The notes: a model not told the origin generated them from the letters alone. A DNA stretch of 64,000 bases from JACVRW01 sp963733885 (GCA_963733885.1 CAVTES010000016.1:43285-107284); one strand, 5' to 3'; counted from the stretch's first letter, positions 37,172 through 45,443 are shown. Program-made: numbers and translations.

Positions 37172-38473
37172 ATGATCGACGGTGCGCTCGGCGGTCCGGT
37201 GGAGCAGGAGTACCTGCTTCAGGCCCGCCAGATGCAGGCCATGTCGTTCATCGTGCACATCCCGCTGGTGTGCTTCGGCATCGCATTCCCGGCGATGGTG
37301 CTGTTCCTCGAGGGACTTTGGCTGCGCACCGGCGACCCGCTCTACAAGGGCCTCGCCAAGCGCTGGTCCAAGGGGATGCTGATCCTGTTCGCGGTCGGCG
37401 TGGTGACTGGCACGATCCTGTCCTTCGAGATGGGGCTCCTGTGGCCGGAGTTCATGGCCACGTTCGGCGAGGTGTTCGGGCTCGCCTTCGGGATCGAGGG
37501 GTTCTCGTTCTTCATGGAGGCGATCTTCATCGCGGTGTACGTGTACGGGTGGGACCGCCTGCCCGACCGCGTGCACTTCGTGGCCGGCGTGCCGATCGTG
37601 CTGGCCGGCATCTCGGGCTCGATGATGGTGATCTCCGTGAACGGGTGGATGAACCACCCGACCGGGTTCCGGATCGAGAACGGCGAGGTGGTGGATGTCG
37701 AGCCGCTCACGGCTCTCTTCAACGACAACCTCTGGCATGAGCTGGTGCACATGTACCTGGCGGGGTTCATCGTGGCGGGCTTCCTCGTCGCCGGGGTGTA
37801 CGCCTACGCCTGGCTTCGCGGGCGGCGCGATCGCCGCCATCGCATCGGCCTCGTGGTGGCGCTCAGCTTCGCCTCCCTCACCACCCCGGCGCAGCTGCTG
37901 GTGGGCGACTGGGCCGCGCGCACGGTCGCCGAGCGGCAGCCGGTCAAGCTCGCCGCGTTCGAGGGCCTCCAGGAGACCACGAAGGGCGCGGGCTTCGAAC
38001 TCGCGGGCGGGATCGAGATCCCGAAGCTGCTCTCCCTGCTCGCGTTCCACGACCCGAACGCGGTTGTGCAGGGCCTCGACAGCGTGCCGGAGGACGACCG
38101 GCCGCCGGTTGGGATCGTGAAGCTTTCCTTCCGGACGATGGTCGCGATCGGCACCGCGTTGGCCGCCCTCGGCGCCTGGTTCATCTGGGTGTGGTGGCGG
38201 CGCGGCCGCCTGCCGGGCTCGCCCTGGTTCCACCGGGGGGTGGTGGCGGCGGGACCCCTGTCGCTGATCGCACTGATCGCCGGCTGGGTGACGACCGAGG
38301 TGGGCCGCCAGCCCTGGGTCGTGTACGAGGTGATGCGCACCGAGGAGGCCGTGACCGGAGCGGGCGGGATCCCGATCGGCTTCGCGGCGCTCGCGATCAT
38401 CTACGCGGGGCTGATCGCGATCGCGATCGTGATGCTGCGGCGGCTGGGGAGGCAGCCCTTCCATGCTCCCTGA
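37172..38473 (+). CDS. bd-type quinol oxidase subunit I (second paralogue)
   Basis: 433 residues of CydA family, distinct from the copy at 3821. His in MSFIVHIPLVCFGIAF (heme ligand region), EFMATFGEVFGLAFGIEGF, HELVHMYLAGF (b558 ligand region) and GRQPWVVYEVMRT near residue 385 are present. The Q loop is short, as in cyanide-insensitive (CIO-like) or actinobacterial variants. It starts 26 bp from a divergent gene. CydB (11-bp overlap) and a small two-span protein follow; no cydDC genes accompany it, so the CydDC at 1-2787 might serve both. Confidence 0.9.
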   Translation: MIDGALGGPVEQEYLLQARQMQAMSFIVHIPLVCFGIAFPAMVLFLEGLWLRTGDPLYKGLAKRWSKGMLILFAVGVVTGTILSFEMGLLWPEFMATFGEVFGLAFGIEGFSFFMEAIFIAVYVYGWDRLPDRVHFVAGVPIVLAGISGSMMVISVNGWMNHPTGFRIENGEVVDVEPLTALFNDNLWHELVHMYLAGFIVAGFLVAGVYAYAWLRGRRDRRHRIGLVVALSFASLTTPAQLLVGDWAARTVAERQPVKLAAFEGLQETTKGAGFELAGGIEIPKLLSLLAFHDPNAVVQGLDSVPEDDRPPVGIVKLSFRTMVAIGTALAALGAWFIWVWWRRGRLPGSPWFHRGVVAAGPLSLIALIAGWVTTEVGRQPWVVYEVMRTEEAVTGAGGIPIGFAALAIIYAGLIAIAIVMLRRLGRQPFHAP

Positions 38474-39482
38474 GCTCGCCGCCGTGCTCCTGCTCATCGG
38501 CGTGACGGCGTACGTGGTGCTTGGCGGGGCCGACTTCGGCGCCGGCTTCTGGGACCTGACGGCGGGCGGGGCCGAGCGGGGCGCGCCTGTTCGGGCGATG
38601 ATCAAGCGCGGGATGTCGCCGGTCTGGGAGGCCAACCACGTTTGGCTGATCTTCGTGCTGGTGGTGCTGTGGACGGCGTTCCCCGAGGCGTTCGGGTCGA
38701 TCATGTCCACGCTGGCGATCCCGCTCTTCCTCGCCGCCCTCGGCATCGTCTTGCGCGGCGGGGCGTTCGCGCTCAAGGGCGAGGCGGCCACGATCGGCGA
38801 GGCGCGTGCCCTCGGTGCCACGTTCGCGCTGTCGTCGGTGCTCGTGCCGCTATTCCTCGGCGCCGCGGCCGGGGCGATCGCGGCGGGCGAGGTCCCGGTC
38901 GGCAACGCCGCGGGCGACGCGTGGGGGAGCTGGACGGGAGCGCTGCCGATCCTTGTGGGCGTGATCGCCGTGGCGACCGGCGCCCACCTGGCCGCCGTCT
39001 TCCTCGGGGCGGACGCGCGCCGGGCCGGGCGCCCCGAGCTCGTCCACGCGTTCCGAAGTCGGGCGCTGGGCTCGGGCGTGGTGGCGGGGGCGCTGGCGAT
39101 CGCGGGACTGGCGGTGGTGAGCTCCGACGCGCCGGACCTGTACGACGACCTCGTCTCAGGCCCCGCTCTCGCCTGCGTGATCGGCTCCGCCGTGGCCGGC
39201 CTCGTAACGCTGTGGCTCGAGTGGCGCGAGCGCTTCGAGCTCGCCCGCTACACGGCCGCTGCCGCGGTGGGCGCGATCGTGGCCGGCTGGGCGTTGGCGC
39301 AGGAGCCGTACCTGCTGCCGCCCGGCCTCACGGTGGAGGAGGCGGCGGCATCCGACGAGGCGCTGGCCGCGCTGCTGGTCGCGGCGGCGATCGGGATGGC
39401 GCTGCTCGTGCCGGCGCTCGTCTGGCTGTTCCGGCTCGCGCTCAGTGGAAAGCTCGCGTACGAGGAGGAGCCGCGCCCGTGA
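38463..39482 (+). CDS. bd-type quinol oxidase subunit II (second paralogue)
   Basis: 339 residues, about eight to nine spans. CydB signatures: VVLGGADFGAGFWDL near residue 20 and SPVWEANHVWLIFVLVVLWTAFPEAF near 57; compare GFDFGVG and DGNEVWLV in the first CydB. The start overlaps the subunit I gene by 11 bp, and the stop overlaps a 56-codon gene (GTGA). The two CydB proteins differ strongly, so this is an older paralogue or separate acquisition and not a recent duplication. Confidence 0.9.
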   Translation: MLPELAAVLLLIGVTAYVVLGGADFGAGFWDLTAGGAERGAPVRAMIKRGMSPVWEANHVWLIFVLVVLWTAFPEAFGSIMSTLAIPLFLAALGIVLRGGAFALKGEAATIGEARALGATFALSSVLVPLFLGAAAGAIAAGEVPVGNAAGDAWGSWTGALPILVGVIAVATGAHLAAVFLGADARRAGRPELVHAFRSRALGSGVVAGALAIAGLAVVSSDAPDLYDDLVSGPALACVIGSAVAGLVTLWLEWRERFELARYTAAAAVGAIVAGWALAQEPYLLPPGLTVEEAAASDEALAALLVAAAIGMALLVPALVWLFRLALSGKLAYEEEPRP

Positions 39483-39649
39483 ACCGCCTGACCGCCGCGA
39501 CGATCGCCTGCTTTGTTCTGGGGACCGGACTGCTGTTTCCCTTCGACCACACGGCCACGATCACGGCCGGCGTCGTCTTCCTGCTCGCCTTCATCGTCTG
39601 CGGCGTGTTCGTGCTGGCGAGCCCGGAGCGGCTGGACGCAGACCGGTAG
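39479..39649 (+). CDS. Small two-span membrane protein, possible bd oxidase accessory subunit
   Basis: 56 residues beginning GTG 39479 inside the CydB stop. Two hydrophobic segments (TAATIACFVLGTGLLF and ITAGVVFLLAFIVCGVFVLA) are separated by a short PFDHTAT turn. Position and coupling recall CydX, CydS or CydH, the small third/fourth subunits of known bd oxidases, but those have one span and I see no sequence match. The call as an oxidase subunit rests on context only. Confidence 0.65.
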   Translation: MNRLTAATIACFVLGTGLLFPFDHTATITAGVVFLLAFIVCGVFVLASPERLDADR

Positions 39650-39688
39650 CTGAACGAAGCCGCGGCTGCATCCGTAGTAGCCGGTGAC

Positions 39689-40207
39689 ATGGCGCGACGG
39701 CTTGGGCGTGACGAGAGGCTGCTGCGGACCCTCTACGCCGAGCATGGCGGACCGCTACTCGGTTACGCGCAGCGGCTGACCGGCGGCGACCGGCAGCAGG
39801 CGGAGGACGTGGTGCAGGAGACCCTCGTCCGCGCGTGGCGCAACGCCGAGCGGCTCGAGGCCGATCGCGCGCGCCCGTGGCTGTTCAGGGTCGCCCGGAA
39901 CATCGCGATCGACCGCGCCCGCGCCCGCCGTTCCCGGATCGCCGACGCCCCCGCCGAGGTCATCGAGGCGGTGGCCGCACCGGACGACCTCGACTCCGCG
40001 CTGCTCGCGTGGCAGATCGCGGACGCGCTCAGGTCGCTCAGCCCGGACCACCGGCGCGCGATCGTGGAGGTCTACTACCGCGGGCGCTCCGTAGCGGAGG
40101 CGGCGACCGTGCTGGGCGTGCCGCGCGGCACGGTGCAGTCGCGCACCTTCTACGCGCTGCGCGCACTGCGGGTGGCGCTCGAGGAGAGGGGGGTGACCGC
40201 AACATGA
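39689..40207 (+). CDS. ECF RNA polymerase sigma factor
   Basis: 172 residues. Region 2 is visible as GDRQQAEDVVQETLVRAWRNAERL with PWLFRVARNIAIDRARARRSR, and region 4 as LSPDHRRAIVEVYYRGRSVAEAATVLGVPRGTVQSR. It resembles the SigK/SigL-type ECF group. The ATG of the anti-sigma factor overlaps its stop (ATGA). A sigma/anti-sigma pair directly after the bd oxidase genes (40 bp) could control them or the lipoprotein downstream; no promoter match has been tested. Confidence 0.93.
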   Translation: MARRLGRDERLLRTLYAEHGGPLLGYAQRLTGGDRQQAEDVVQETLVRAWRNAERLEADRARPWLFRVARNIAIDRARARRSRIADAPAEVIEAVAAPDDLDSALLAWQIADALRSLSPDHRRAIVEVYYRGRSVAEAATVLGVPRGTVQSRTFYALRALRVALEERGVTAT

Positions 40208-40917
40208 GCTGTCCTCGGACGATCGCGCTGGGCGCCTACGTGCTCGGCGCCCTGGAGCGGAAGGAGCGCTCCGAGCTGGAGGCGCACCTCGAGACGTGCG
40301 CCATCTGCCGCCAAGAGCTCGAGCGGCTCGCCCCGCTGCCGGGGCTGCTGTCGCGCTTGACGGTCAACGAGGCCGAGGTGATCGACGTGGCGGAGCCCGA
40401 GCCCGCGGAGCTCGATCCCGCGGAGCTCGAGCTCGCCGAGCCGAGGCCCGCGGAGACCTCGGCGCCGCTCGAACGCGCGCTCTTCGCGGTCGCCCGCGAG
40501 CGGCGGCGGTCGCGGCTGATGCGCACGGCGGCCGTGGCCGCCGCGCTGGTGCTCGCCGCCGTCGCGGTGGTCGGCGGCCCGCTCCTCGACGGAGACGGCG
40601 GGGACGAGCCCGCCCCGCTCGCCGCCGCGGCGTCCGACCTCCGGACGGGGGTCCACGGCGCCGCCGAGCTCAGCAGGGAGCCGTGGGGCACCCGCGTGGA
40701 GCTGAGCCTCGCCGGCGTGCGTCCCGGGGAGCACTGCCGGCTGGTCGCGCGGGCCGCCGGGGGACGTTCGGAGGTCGCGGCCACCTGGCGCGCGGGCTAC
40801 CTCGGGACGGCCGAGGTTCCGGGCGCCGTGTCCATTCCGCCGGAGCGCCTGAGGTGGCTCGACGTGGTCACGGCCGACGACCGGGTGCTCGTCCGGATGC
40901 CGGTCACGCGTGGCTGA
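40204..40917 (+). CDS. Zinc-type anti-sigma factor
   Basis: 237 residues. The N-terminal zinc anti-sigma motif HLETCAIC (H-x3-C-x2-C) at about residue 30, an acidic low-complexity linker with AEL/PAE repeats (residues 58-80), one membrane span (TAAVAAALVLAAVAVVGG, about 103-122) and an extracytoplasmic domain ending in VRMPVTRG. This is the RskA/RslA layout: the cytoplasmic part holds the ECF sigma factor until a signal triggers release. It is co-translated with the sigma gene. Confidence 0.9.
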   Translation: MSCPRTIALGAYVLGALERKERSELEAHLETCAICRQELERLAPLPGLLSRLTVNEAEVIDVAEPEPAELDPAELELAEPRPAETSAPLERALFAVARERRRSRLMRTAAVAAALVLAAVAVVGGPLLDGDGGDEPAPLAAAASDLRTGVHGAAELSREPWGTRVELSLAGVRPGEHCRLVARAAGGRSEVAATWRAGYLGTAEVPGAVSIPPERLRWLDVVTADDRVLVRMPVTRG

Positions 40918-40951
40918 ACACGGGGGCCGCCGCGTACGTAGCTGGATCGAG

Positions 40952-41484
40952 ATGAACACACACAGACATCGCAGACGGTGGATTTCAATCGGCGTGGTGC
41001 TCGCGGCGCTGCTTCTGGTCATCGCGGGTTGTGGCGGCGACTCGAGTGACGACGATTCGAGCGCGACCGCGGCCGGCCTTCCCCCACGACGGTGTCCGTG
41101 GAGGCGATCGACGGAGTGGGCGACGTGCTCGTCGACTTCGACGGCGCGGCGCTCTACACGGCCGACCAGGAGGCGGACGGGCGGGTCCGCTGCACCCGCT
41201 CCTGCGCGGAAACCTGGATCCCGCTGACGCTGCCGGGCGGGCGCGAGCCGACCGGGCCCGACGACGTCTCGGACGAGCTCGGCGTGGCGGAGCGCCCCGA
41301 CGGCGAGCGGCAGCTGACCTTTGGCGGGCAGCCGCTCTACAGCTTCGCCGACGACCCCGCGGCGGGCGAGGTGACGGGCGACGGCCTGTCCGACACGTTC
41401 GACGGCCGGCTCTTCAGCTGGCAGGTGGCCACGACGGACGGCAGCTCCAGCGGCGGCGAGCAGCCGAGCGCGAGCCCCTACTAG
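40952..41484 (+). CDS. COG4315-type secreted lipoprotein, frameshifted
   Basis: About 177 codons. A signal peptide with lipobox (LLLVIAGCGG) is followed by a Ser/Asp-rich linker and two copies of the COG4315 repeat: VLVDFDGAALYTADQEA..CTRSCAETWIPLTLPGG and QLTFGGQPLYSFADD. Members are extracytoplasmic lipoproteins of unknown role, often beside ECF sigma factors. The frame shifts in a CCCCC run at 41081-41085 between linker and domain; removal or addition at this run joins GLP to TTVSVEAIDG. A homopolymer sequencing error is likely. The stop overlaps the convergent nucleotidase stop by 3-4 bp. Confidence 0.8.
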
Positions 41485-42886
41485 CGGCCGAGCCAGGCCA
41501 CGAGCGCCTCGAGGTCGGTGCCCACGAGCTCACGCTCGACGGCGCCGGCGAAGGGGGGCCGCTCGGCCACGATCCCGTTGGCGGCGACGGTGTAGACCGC
41601 GTCGGGGTGGAGCTCCCGCGGGCCGGACACCAGCAGCTTGGGCTGCTCGGCCATCGACGGCCATCAGGTCGGCTCCGGGCATTCGCAGGCGCCAGATCGG
41701 GTGCTCGTAGGCGTGCACTTCGAAGGCCTCGGCGTAGGTGACGGGCCCGGCCTCGAGTTCGGGGCGGCGGGTATTGCCGGGATTCAGGATCGCGATGTCG
41801 GCGCCGGCGAAGGCGCGCTGCGCGTCGGCCGCGAGCTGGTCGAGCGCCGGCTTGTCGAGGTCGTGCGGCAGGTTGCCGACCACCCGGTCGCCGAGCGGCG
41901 CCACGCGCTCCGCGTAGGTCTCGACCAGTTCGGCCACCTCGGGGTCGGGCTCGATCCCGGCGTGGACCGTGGGGAGGACCCTGCCCGCCGCCTCGACCAC
42001 GTCGCCGCTGCGGCGATCGACCCTCAGGCGCACGCGGTCGAACGCCACCCCGTACGAGAAAGCCTGGACCACGAGCTTGCCGTCCACGCTGAGGTTGAGG
42101 CGCGAGTGGGTGTGGCCGGCCACGACGGCGTCGACGGCGTCGTCCATCTGGCCGGCCTCGTCGATGATCTCCCCGACGGCGGCGTCCGGTCCTTGGTGGA
42201 ACGCGCCGGCGTGGGCGAGCACCACGATCGCCTCCACCCCCTGACTGCGCAGCTCCGGCACCCAGCGGTTGACCGAGTCGGACAGGTCGAGCCAGCGGAA
42301 CTCGCGCGCGAACTCGGATAGCAGGAACGAGGGCGTGTCGATCGTGGTGACGCCGATGAAGCCGACCCTGACGCCGTCGCGCTCGACGATCTCGTAGGGC
42401 GGCAGGATCAGCTCCTCGCCCTCGCGGGTGACCGTGTTGGCCGCGGTGTACGGGTAGCGCGCGCGCCTCGACGAGCCGCAGCGCCTCGGCGCCGCCCTCG
42501 TCGAACTCGTGGTTGCCGAGCGTGCCGACGTCGAAGTCCATCCGGTTCGTGGCCTCGATCGTGGGCTCGTCGTTGAAGTGGCTCGAGATCAGCGGCGACG
42601 CGCCCACCATGTCGCCGGCGTGCACGCGGATGGTGCGACCCGGGTGTGTCCCCGCGGTGCGGTCGAGCCAGGCGCCGAGCCAGGCAGCGCCTCCAACGCC
42701 CGGCTCGGGCGGCTCGAGATGGCCGTGGAGGTCGTTCACGCCGAGCAGCTGCAGTTCCACGAACCGCTCGCGCTTCTTCGCGCCCGGCTGCCCGGCGTCC
42801 GCGTCCAGCCCAAGCAGCGCTACGAGAAGAGCGGCCGCAAAAGCGGCCGCTCCGGGGAGCAGGTGACGGCGCTCGGCCAGTGGCAT
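41481..42886 (-). pseudogene. 5'-nucleotidase/UshA-like metallophosphatase, two frameshifts
   Basis: About 468 codons. A signal peptide (LLPGAAAFAAALLVALLG) precedes the calcineurin-like domain: LGVNDLHGHLEPPE (metal Asp/His), GDMVGASPLIS, GTLGNHEFDEG (Asn-His-Glu) and VVAGHTHSRLN. The C-terminal substrate domain includes DIAILNPGNTR and PIWRLRMPGADL. Frame shifts occur at about 42455 (a GCGCGCGC tract; two bases missing would restore RARYPYTAANTV) and about 41655 (GTCGATGG; one extra base). With both repaired the gene runs to a stop at 41481. Either a recent pseudogene or, more likely, two indel errors. Confidence 0.8.
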
Positions 42887-42973
42887 GGCCGCAAGGTATG
42901 CGCGATTTGCAGGGGTTTTGTCACCGACTCATGCACATTGCGTGAACGGACTGTGAAGCGGTACCTTCAACTC

Positions 42974-43195
42974 ATGAAAGTGATCGACTGCGACTGCGGT
43001 CAGACGCTCCAAGCGGGCAACGACGACGACCTCGTCAAGGAGACTCGGGCACACGTCGACCAGGAGCATCCCGACATGCAGCTCACGGATGAGCAGGTCC
43101 GGGAACTGGTGTCGTCAAAGGCCTACGAGGCGAGCGACAGTGCCAGGCCGACTCGACCAGCAGCCGGCGGGCGAGCATCGAGCCGGTCTTGGTGA
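42974..43195 (+). CDS. DUF1059 small protein with IS-derived tail
   Basis: 73 codons. The first 53 match DUF1059 (MKVIDCDCGQTLQAGNDDDLVKE, HVDQEHPDMQLTDEQVRELV, KAYEASDS): a small domain with a Cys pair and a His, function unknown. From about 43140 the frame runs into the remains of an IS110 element and gains a 20-residue basic tail (ARPTRPAAGG...) before a stop. Relatives normally end at or just after AYEA-x-DS, so the insertion removed only the stop codon. ATG 42974 is divergent from the nucleotidase gene. Confidence 0.7.
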   Translation: MKVIDCDCGQTLQAGNDDDLVKETRAHVDQEHPDMQLTDEQVRELVSSKAYEASDSARPTRPAAGGRASSRSW

Positions 43196-44017
43196 TCGCG
43201 CCCTGCTTGGAGGACTCGCCGGACTGGCTGAGGCTCGGGGTCAGACCCAGCCACGACGACAGCGCCGGTGCGCGTTCGAAGCGTCCCCAGTCGGCGCCGA
43301 GCTCGAGGTGGATCGAGAACGCGGTCAGCGTGTCGATCCCACGGAACGCTCTGAGCCTGGCGACCGTCGGCCACCACCGCTCGTTGGTGGCCAGCTCAGA
43401 CAGCCTGAGCGCGATCGATGCCTTGCGCGAAGTCAGCCCGTCGACGGCGGCGACCAGGTCGGCGAACACCGTGGCGCTGGCCGGCTCATCGAACTGCTGG
43501 CGGGCCAGCCAGCGACGGTGCTCGGCCGTCCAGGTCGTGGGCTTGGGATAGACCCGGCCGTGACGCAGCAGCATCTTCGACACGCGATGGCGGGCGTTCA
43601 TCAGATCGCGCCGGCAGGCGTCGTGGGCGCGGGTCATCTCGCGCGCCGCCTCGACCTCCGGCGGCGGCACAACGACCCGCAGTCAACGAGCCGGCCAGCA
43701 GCAACCGGGCGAGCAGCTCGGCGTCCTTGCGATCGGTCTTGACCCGATCGGACGGGCCGCGCGGCGTCTTGCCCGGCGCGATGACCTGCATCGTCGATCC
43801 CGGCCGCCGTCGCCGCTCGATAGAGCCCGAACCCGGTCGGCCCGGCCTCATAACACGCCCGAACCGGGCCAGGCAGCTCGCCCAGCCACGCCACCGGCCC
43901 CTCCAACCCCGGACCGAACCGCACCCGCGACAGCTCGCCGGTCATCGTGTCGATCGCCGCGCCGTGCGTCGAGCGCGCATGGACATCAAGACCGACCCAC
44001 GTCATCGTTCCGGTCAT
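43130..44017 (-). pseudogene. IS110-family transposase relic
   Basis: N-terminal DEDD domain (TWVGLDVHARSTHGAAID; ACYEAGPTGFGLYRA; KTDRKDAELLARLL) and C-terminal transposase_20 domain (RAFRGIDTLTAFSIHLELG; SWLGLTPSLSQSG; GAITKTGSMLARRLLVESAWH). These are split over three frames, with breaks at about 43790 and 43670. The protein stops about 75 residues short of the usual C-terminus, where it meets the DUF1059 gene. The element is truncated and cannot be active as it stands. Frame breaks may be partly sequence errors, but the lost 3' end is real. Confidence 0.8.
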
Positions 44018-44160
44018 GGCCGGACCTCCTCAATCAAATGGGGTCAGCCGGAGGCCCACTCCTCCGGCCAGACAAACCCCCGCGAGGAGCGTCCGGCCTC
44101 CAACCCCCAGCCGGTCAACCCCGACGCGCTACCGGTCATAGGGTCTAGGGGGATTCGCCT
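44018..44160. mobile_element. Non-coding left-end region of the IS110 relic
   Basis: About 140 bp upstream of the transposase start. It holds a perfect 8-bp stem, GCCGGAGG (44047-44054) and CCTCCGGC (44061-44068), with a 6-nt loop. In IS110-group elements this region encodes the bridge RNA; whether this copy keeps one cannot be told by eye. The right limit of the element is not defined. Confidence 0.4.
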
Positions 44161-44195
44161 TAGCCCGAAGTGGGTACACGTACGTAGTCGGGCTA
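44161..44195. repeat. Inverted repeat in leader of small ORF
   Basis: TAGCCCGA (44161-44168) and TCGGGCTA (44188-44195), perfect 8-bp arms around a 19-nt loop that contains GTACACGTACGTA. It is followed 11 nt later by AAAGGAG and the start of a 71-codon ORF. It may be a leader hairpin or operator. Confidence 0.45.
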
Positions 44196-44216
44196 GGGGA
44201 CGTACAAAGGAGCTGG

Positions 44217-44432
44217 ATGCTCAGGGGTGGTGTCATGGCGGACCGCGTTCGAGATCAGGGCCTGTCGCCCGTCGAATGCGACATCCCGGACCGGTGGTCG
44301 ATCGACGAGTACCGCCGGGCGCTCGCCATCGCGGCCACCACTACGGCGCCTGCACGGCTGTCGCGACTCCAGCGACTACGAGCACTGCGCCGATCGCCCG
44401 CAGTAGCTGCCGCTCGCTCATCCGGCCGGTAA
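44217..44432 (+). CDS. Hypothetical small protein, possibly truncated
   Basis: 71 codons. ATG 44217 has a good AAAGGAG 4 nt upstream; a second ATG at 44235 is also possible. The first 45 residues (GLSPVECDIPDRWSIDEYRRALA) look like real protein and include one Cys, but from about residue 48 the composition becomes Arg/Ala-rich and the sequence is antisense to the 3' end of the TauE gene. I suspect a small gene that lost its 3' end by rearrangement. No family is recognised. Confidence 0.35.
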   Translation: MLRGGVMADRVRDQGLSPVECDIPDRWSIDEYRRALAIAATTTAPARLSRLQRLRALRRSPAVAAARSSGR

Positions 44433-45153
44433 GCCGCGCGCCAAGTAGCGCTCCCGGAACCGACGCCGCGGCGCCCGCGCCGAGCACGGTCCAGTCCACT
44501 CCGCCGGGCAGATGGCCGGCCACTCCGGCCACGCCCACCCAGAACCCGACCGCGAGGTTGGTGCCCACGGCGCGGTGAGGAAGCTCACCGACCCAGCGCA
44601 GCAGCGCCGGCATGCGCAGCGCGCCGAGGATGAGGCCCACGAGGCCGCCGAGCAGGCCGATCAGCGCACCGGACACCACGGCCGCGCGGATGTCGAGGGC
44701 CGCGCCGGTGGCGGCCGGCGGTTGACCGCCGGGGTGTCGTTCGCGGCCCGTCCGCGCTTCGTCCCTCGCGCCGCGCCGCTTCGCGCCGCGCCCCTCCTTC
44801 CGGAGGAGGTCGACGCCGAAGTAGATGAGCGTCAGACCGATGACGATGAGCAGGGCGGTATCGGGGAGTGCTCCCGACACGAGGCCGCCGGCGACCGCTC
44901 CCGCCATCGACGGGGGCGTCATCCAGGCGAACAGGCGCCAGTTGATCCGCCCGGCCCGAATGTGTGCCGCCGCGGCGGCGAACGCCGCCACGCCGGAGAT
45001 GCCGATGTTCGCGCCCGCACCCGCGGCCGGGGACGAGGCCACCAGCAAGACGGCGGGCAGCCGGATGTTGCCCAGCACCAGGCCGACGGCGCCGCCCGCA
45101 ACGGCCACCGTGAAGCACCAGGCACAGAACAGGACGAGCTCCAAGGCGTCCAC
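44341..45153 (-). CDS. TauE/SafE-family sulfite/anion exporter-like permease
   Basis: 270 residues with about eight spans in two halves, split by a hydrophilic loop at residues 122-150 (KEGRGAKRRGARDEARTGRE). Repeat features: GGAVGLVLGNIRLPAVLL in the first half and GGLVGLILGALRMPALLRW in the second, with TNLAVGFWVGVAG. The family carries sulfite, sulfonates or other anions, in either direction. It is a single gene, divergent from the small CAQC protein gene at 45214. Confidence 0.88.
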   Translation of the reverse strand: MDALELVLFCAWCFTVAVAGGAVGLVLGNIRLPAVLLVASSPAAGAGANIGISGVAAFAAAAAHIRAGRINWRLFAWMTPPSMAGAVAGGLVSGALPDTALLIVIGLTLIYFGVDLLRKEGRGAKRRGARDEARTGRERHPGGQPPAATGAALDIRAAVVSGALIGLLGGLVGLILGALRMPALLRWVGELPHRAVGTNLAVGFWVGVAGVAGHLPGGVDWTVLGAGAAASVPGALLGARLTGRMSERQLLRAIGAVLVVAGVATAVQAP

Positions 45154-45213
45154 GGCCGCGCAGTCTGACCGCCGCGCGAGTTGTGAACGCCGCGGTCCGC
45201 AATACTGGGTTGC

Positions 45214-45384
45214 GTGTGCGCGCAGTGCATGGCGACGGCGGCCACCGCCACCGCGGCGGCGACGGGCGTGCGTGCCTGGGCGGCCGCGCGAGGCCCGGCC
45301 TGGCTGACCGCGCCGCGTCTCAAGGCTCTCACCATTGCGCTGATCGCGATCGCCGTGACGGCGGCCGCGGTCGGAGTGGGCTGA
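45214..45384 (+). CDS. Small membrane protein with N-terminal CAQC motif
   Basis: 56 residues from GTG 45214: MCAQCMATAATATAAAT, a Trp/Arg-rich middle (VRAWAAARGPAWL) and one C-terminal membrane segment (ALTIALIAIAVTAAAVGVG). Codon pattern and the ordered amphipathic/hydrophobic layout support real coding. A CxxC at the very N-terminus next to an anion permease and a zinc-uptake gene could bind metal or be redox-active; this is inference. Family not assigned. Confidence 0.6.
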   Translation: MCAQCMATAATATAAATGVRAWAAARGPAWLTAPRLKALTIALIAIAVTAAAVGVG

Positions 45385-45443
45385 GCCGCCCGACGGCCCG
45401 CTGGCGCGCCGGCCGATGCGCTCGATGCGGTTCGCACATCGTT

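Noticed and set aside
40390..40460. Tandem repeat in the anti-sigma gene (AEL/PAE units)
   Set aside because: Short acidic low-complexity linker, common in this protein class; no sign of a mobile or CRISPR repeat.
21829..41085. Phase variation by C-run slippage (CCCC at 21829, CCCCC at 41081)
   Set aside because: Runs of 4-5 C are too short for typical phase variation, and many other breaks are not in homopolymers; sequence error is simpler.
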